A stretch of 64,000 bases of DNA from CAXBMB01 sp052078155 (GTDB taxonomy: Bacteria; Pseudomonadota; Alphaproteobacteria; Kiloniellales; DSM-21159), in assembly GCA_052078155.1 (NCBI GenBank), contig JBQJBP010000001.1, forward strand, positions 186,001 through 250,000. Direction: 5' to 3'. This document shows positions 61,299 through 64,000 of this stretch, piece after piece. The notes below the pieces were generated by a model, which was given only the letters and a program-made list of their open reading frames with translations, had not been told where the DNA came from and ran no database searches. A program made the translations under genes and the position numbers. The stretch's first letter is position 1; each line of letters starts with the position of its first letter.

Positions 61299-62699
61299 TT
61301 AATTCATGATCGCTTTCGGAAAAATCTCACGTGTTACAGTCCGAGTTACGGTCCGAGATTTTTTCTTGTCCTTCAGCGAAATCAGCTCCCCAGCTAACGT
61401 GTTCCTTTGTCGGTGATCAGTGGTTTTCTTTAGGAAAGACCGGCAGATACCAGATCGAGAGTTCCTGCCCAAAAACCACGGATTTACCTCCGTCCTCTAA
61501 GATAGGTACTCTGAAGGGCAGACTCTAATAAAAAATGAAAAAATACGCGAAAGCTTTGCATCAAATTCAAGACAAATTATCTATGTCTTTGATTTATATG
61601 AAAATTTACATTTCGACATTTATTAGTTTTTCGGATTTTTTGCTTGCACGCCCACATTGCACGGTACGCGGATGTGAATTTTCAAGGGGGCTTTCAAAAA
61701 AAACTTTCAGCTGACTTCAACGTTCCCTGCCGTTCCAGGCAGAACTGACGTCATGAGCTTTAGTTATTTTCTATGTAAAACAAATAGATGTAAGTGGGGG
61801 GCAGGCGGAGGAGACGGGAGAGCCGTTAACCTTGATTAATGTGCCTGATCATACGAAAAATATATATTATTCAACATGTTAATCTGATTTATTGCGAATC
61901 TTGAATAGGGGATAATCTGCCAACTGGCTCTCAGTTTTTCTCATCCAATTCTTTTGTTCTCCAGAGGGAATACACCGGTTTTTTTTCAGTTTGTGGGGTT
62001 GGTTTTGACGAAAGGAAAGATTTTTCATTAAAGTAAATAAAGTCAGTATTTGGATTTTTACTTGAAACTGTAAATTTCGTGACTGAGAAGCGAAGTTGTT
62101 TCCCTCTGTGTTCAGTTGTTTTAGTGGTGGCATATTCTTTCGTTTAGGAATTTTGATTGCCTGACCCCTGTTCCTTTGGGGAGAGAGCAGGCGTTTTTCA
62201 AAGACTGAGCAGCCTGGCAGAAGCGGGGAGGTGTCATTGAGTAAGGGCGCTGTTTCTCATTTCTGGACGCAAAATCTGCCCGGAAGCGCGCATCGCCATT
62301 GCCAGCTCTCAATCGATTTCGCCCGGTTTTCGCAAAAAAAGGGGGAGATGAATCTGGCCTTTATGCCTGTTGAGACTGTCTTGGGCACGGTTGAACGATA
62401 GTGCTCTGTTTCCAACAGCAAGGTCGGTTGGCTTTTGGCGGATTTTTCCCTTCTGTGGAAAATCAAAGCACCAGCAGGGCGGTCACCCAAAGGCAGTTGT
62501 GCCTGCTTTGGGCTCGAAGGGAAAAAGGAGAGGGGCGACACCCAAGCCGACAGGGGGCAGCGGTGGCCGTGCCAGGCGCAGAAAACCAGCTTGTGGGCTA
62601 CTGCTGCCCAACCTTTCTGCAGGAGGCTGTCGGGAAAGAACAGATCGGCCTCTGCTGAGGCCCTCTGCTCACGTCTAACCGGCAGCAGGCCGACAGCTG
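61299..62699. other. 1.4 kb gap between the two RTX genes, partly AT-rich
   Basis: No gene is supported in these 1401 bases. From about 61530 to 62110 the sequence is far richer in A and T than the rest of the window and probably contains the promoter and regulatory region of the 1294-residue RTX gene (minus strand). Bases 62400-62700 return to ordinary composition and carry open frames on both strands without recognisable products. A GGCCTC-TGCT-GAGGCC hairpin at about 62648-62663 lies just beyond the end of the second RTX gene. Confidence 0.5.
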
Positions 62700-64000
62700 T
62701 TACAGGCCGACAAAGGTATTGCTGGCTTCATCCCAGGCGTAGCTGACGAAATCCACACCCCAGCGCACCTCAACGAAATCGATGTCGCCAAAGGCGAAGC
62801 TGACGCTGCCGTCGGTGTCGCCATCGGGGTCGTCGCCGTCAACCACTGTGAGCGTGACGATCTCATTGATGTTGTCGTAGTTCGCCAACACTTCACCCGG
62901 CTGTACACCATCGCCCAGGGTGTCGTTGTAGCCATGGAAAAAGGCCAGGCCGTCATCTCCATCGCCATCAACGATAAAGTCTACGTCATCGCCCCGACCG
63001 AAGTAGTAATTGTCGTCACCGGACCCGCCGTAGATTGTGTCGTTGCCCGCACCGGCATAGAGGAAGTCACCTTCCAGGCCACCATAAATCTGGTCGCCAC
63101 CGTCTCCGCCGTAAATCCAGTCAACCCCGTCGCCTGCTTCAATGGTGTCGTCACCATCGCCCCAGAGCGAAATGGTGTCTTTGCCGTCACCAGCGATCAG
63201 ATGCAGAGAGGTATCACCGGCAAAGACTCGGTCTCCGATGATGAAATCATCACCTTCCTTCAGGTCAATTCTCTCAAAGCCGCCGTTTGCTTCTGCACCG
63301 CCCCCCAGGATGGCGTCATCCAGGATGATGGTGTCGTTGCCGGCCCAGGCCAGAAGCAGGTCGTTGTTCCCTGACCCACCGGAGATGGCGACATCTTTGC
63401 TGTCCCAGTAAATGGTATCATCGCCGGAGCCGCCCATTTGGCTGTCGGCGCCCAAGCTGCCGTTAATGATGTCGTTCCCGGCGCCACCTGAGAGCGTGTC
63501 ATTGCCCAGGTAGCCCATCAGGGTATCGCTATCGTTGCCTCCGGTGAGTGAATCATCCCCAGAGCCGCCGTACAGAGCTTGCTCACCTTCACCGCCAATC
63601 AGCGTATCGTCGCCGCGCTGACCGTGGACAATGATTTTGCCATCGCCACTTGCGGTGATCTTGTCATTGCCGTCGGTGGGGTTTTCAGAGTAGGTCGCGC
63701 CAAAGGTGTCGTCGCCGAAGATTTCAGCAACCGAACTGCCTGAGAGCTGAGACAGGGTGATGATGTCGTTTCCTGCGCCGCCGGCCATGGCAGTGTAGTT
63801 GTTGACGTTGACCACCCCCTGAAGGGTGTCATCACCGGCATCACCGAAGAGGTGGATTTGATCCGCTCCGCCGATGGTATCAATCAGCAGGTCGTTGTCG
63901 TCGCCGCCATAGAGGCTGTTTTCACCGGCCTCGCCATAGAGCGTGTCATTCCCGGCATCGCCTTCCAGTTTGTCGGTACCGGCCCCGCTGTAGAGTTTAT
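62700..64000 (-). CDS. RTX protein, C-terminal part (cut by window edge)
   Basis: The last 432 residues of a second RTX protein; the frame is open to base 64000. It consists of RTX repeats interrupted by the same spacer modules as the C-terminal 400 residues of the 1294-residue protein: DTIGGADQIHLFGDAGDDTL, SQLSGSSVAEIFGDDTFGATY, SKDVAISGGSGNNDLLLAW, FIIGDRVFAGDTSLHLIAG and the final AWDEASNTFVGL. The two genes are therefore tandem paralogues. What precedes residue 1 here (globular domains or not) is unknown. Confidence 0.9.
   Translation of the reverse strand, partial: KLYSGAGTDKLEGDAGNDTLYGEAGENSLYGGDDNDLLIDTIGGADQIHLFGDAGDDTLQGVVNVNNYTAMAGGAGNDIITLSQLSGSSVAEIFGDDTFGATYSENPTDGNDKITASGDGKIIVHGQRGDDTLIGGEGEQALYGGSGDDSLTGGNDSDTLMGYLGNDTLSGGAGNDIINGSLGADSQMGGSGDDTIYWDSKDVAISGGSGNNDLLLAWAGNDTIILDDAILGGGAEANGGFERIDLKEGDDFIIGDRVFAGDTSLHLIAGDGKDTISLWGDGDDTIEAGDGVDWIYGGDGGDQIYGGLEGDFLYAGAGNDTIYGGSGDDNYYFGRGDDVDFIVDGDGDDGLAFFHGYNDTLGDGVQPGEVLANYDNINEIVTLTVVDGDDPDGDTDGSVSFAFGDIDFVEVRWGVDFVSYAWDEASNTFVGL

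Noticed and set aside
62370..62746. Three overlapping plus-strand frames of 85-103 codons near the second RTX gene
   Set aside because: Mutually overlapping frames with Arg/Gly/Ser-rich products, no recognisable domain and no ribosome binding site.

Overview
The window is a chromosomal stretch of an alphaproteobacterium, most likely a marine Rhodospirillales-like lineage (Kiloniella/Sneathiella/Thalassospira type). The basis is gene content and order: pyrB next to ruvX and gatCAB; an aminotransferase-hom-glpX-recJ block; class I phaC; a complete livHMGF-livJ operon carrying a small extra membrane gene; and a valine-degradation cluster. Coding density is high, there are no insertion sequences, phage genes, rRNA or CRISPR arrays, and most genes are housekeeping.

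Layout. 1-6.4 kb: the start of pyrB (cut by the window edge), a small monooxygenase-fold protein, an AEC transporter and ruvX on the minus strand, then gatCAB on the plus strand. 6.7-15.6 kb: a gamma-glutamyltransferase; a two-gene minus-strand operon for a LuxP-like periplasmic binding protein and a LuxQ-like sensor kinase; a gamma-carbonic anhydrase translationally coupled to a TPR protein; and a protein with pseudo-Hpt and pseudo-receiver domains. 15.7-25.7 kb: phaC, an OmpA-type lipoprotein, the aminotransferase-hom-glpX-recJ block and a secreted vWA protein. 25.8-26.3 kb: two identical tRNA-Glu(TTC) genes, each with its own promoter and terminator. 26.3-42 kb: MFS and EamA transporters, a cupin, an IclR/P450 divergent pair, a voltage-gated-type K+ channel with a C-terminal zinc ribbon, hydrolases, valine catabolism (acyl-CoA dehydrogenase, 3-hydroxyisobutyryl-CoA hydrolase, mmsB), a MarR regulator, an FMN-binding split-barrel protein and a class III nucleotidyl cyclase. 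42.3-48.1 kb: the liv operon. 48.1-55 kb: a hydrolase, a TetR-led acyl-CoA operon and an SLC13-type transporter. 55.7-57.1 kb: a PAS protein and an orphan ORF. 57.4-64 kb: two tandem minus-strand RTX (calcium-binding nonapeptide repeat) proteins, the second cut by the window edge, with a 1.4 kb AT-rich gap between them.

The most notable item is the LuxPQ-like pair. The binding protein keeps every autoinducer-2 contact residue I can recall from Vibrio LuxP, at a constant offset, and overlaps the kinase gene by 38 bases, as an AI-2 receptor pair would. The kinase lacks the receiver domain of Vibrio LuxQ, so its output must be wired differently. The second unexplained structure is a family of about 135-bp intergenic elements with inverted ends (AGAGCATGATCGGTTT at one end, complement of AGAGTCAAATCGGTTT at the other). 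There are four full-length copies and one truncated copy between 34.8 and 57.3 kb, plus a possible remnant at 6.4 kb.
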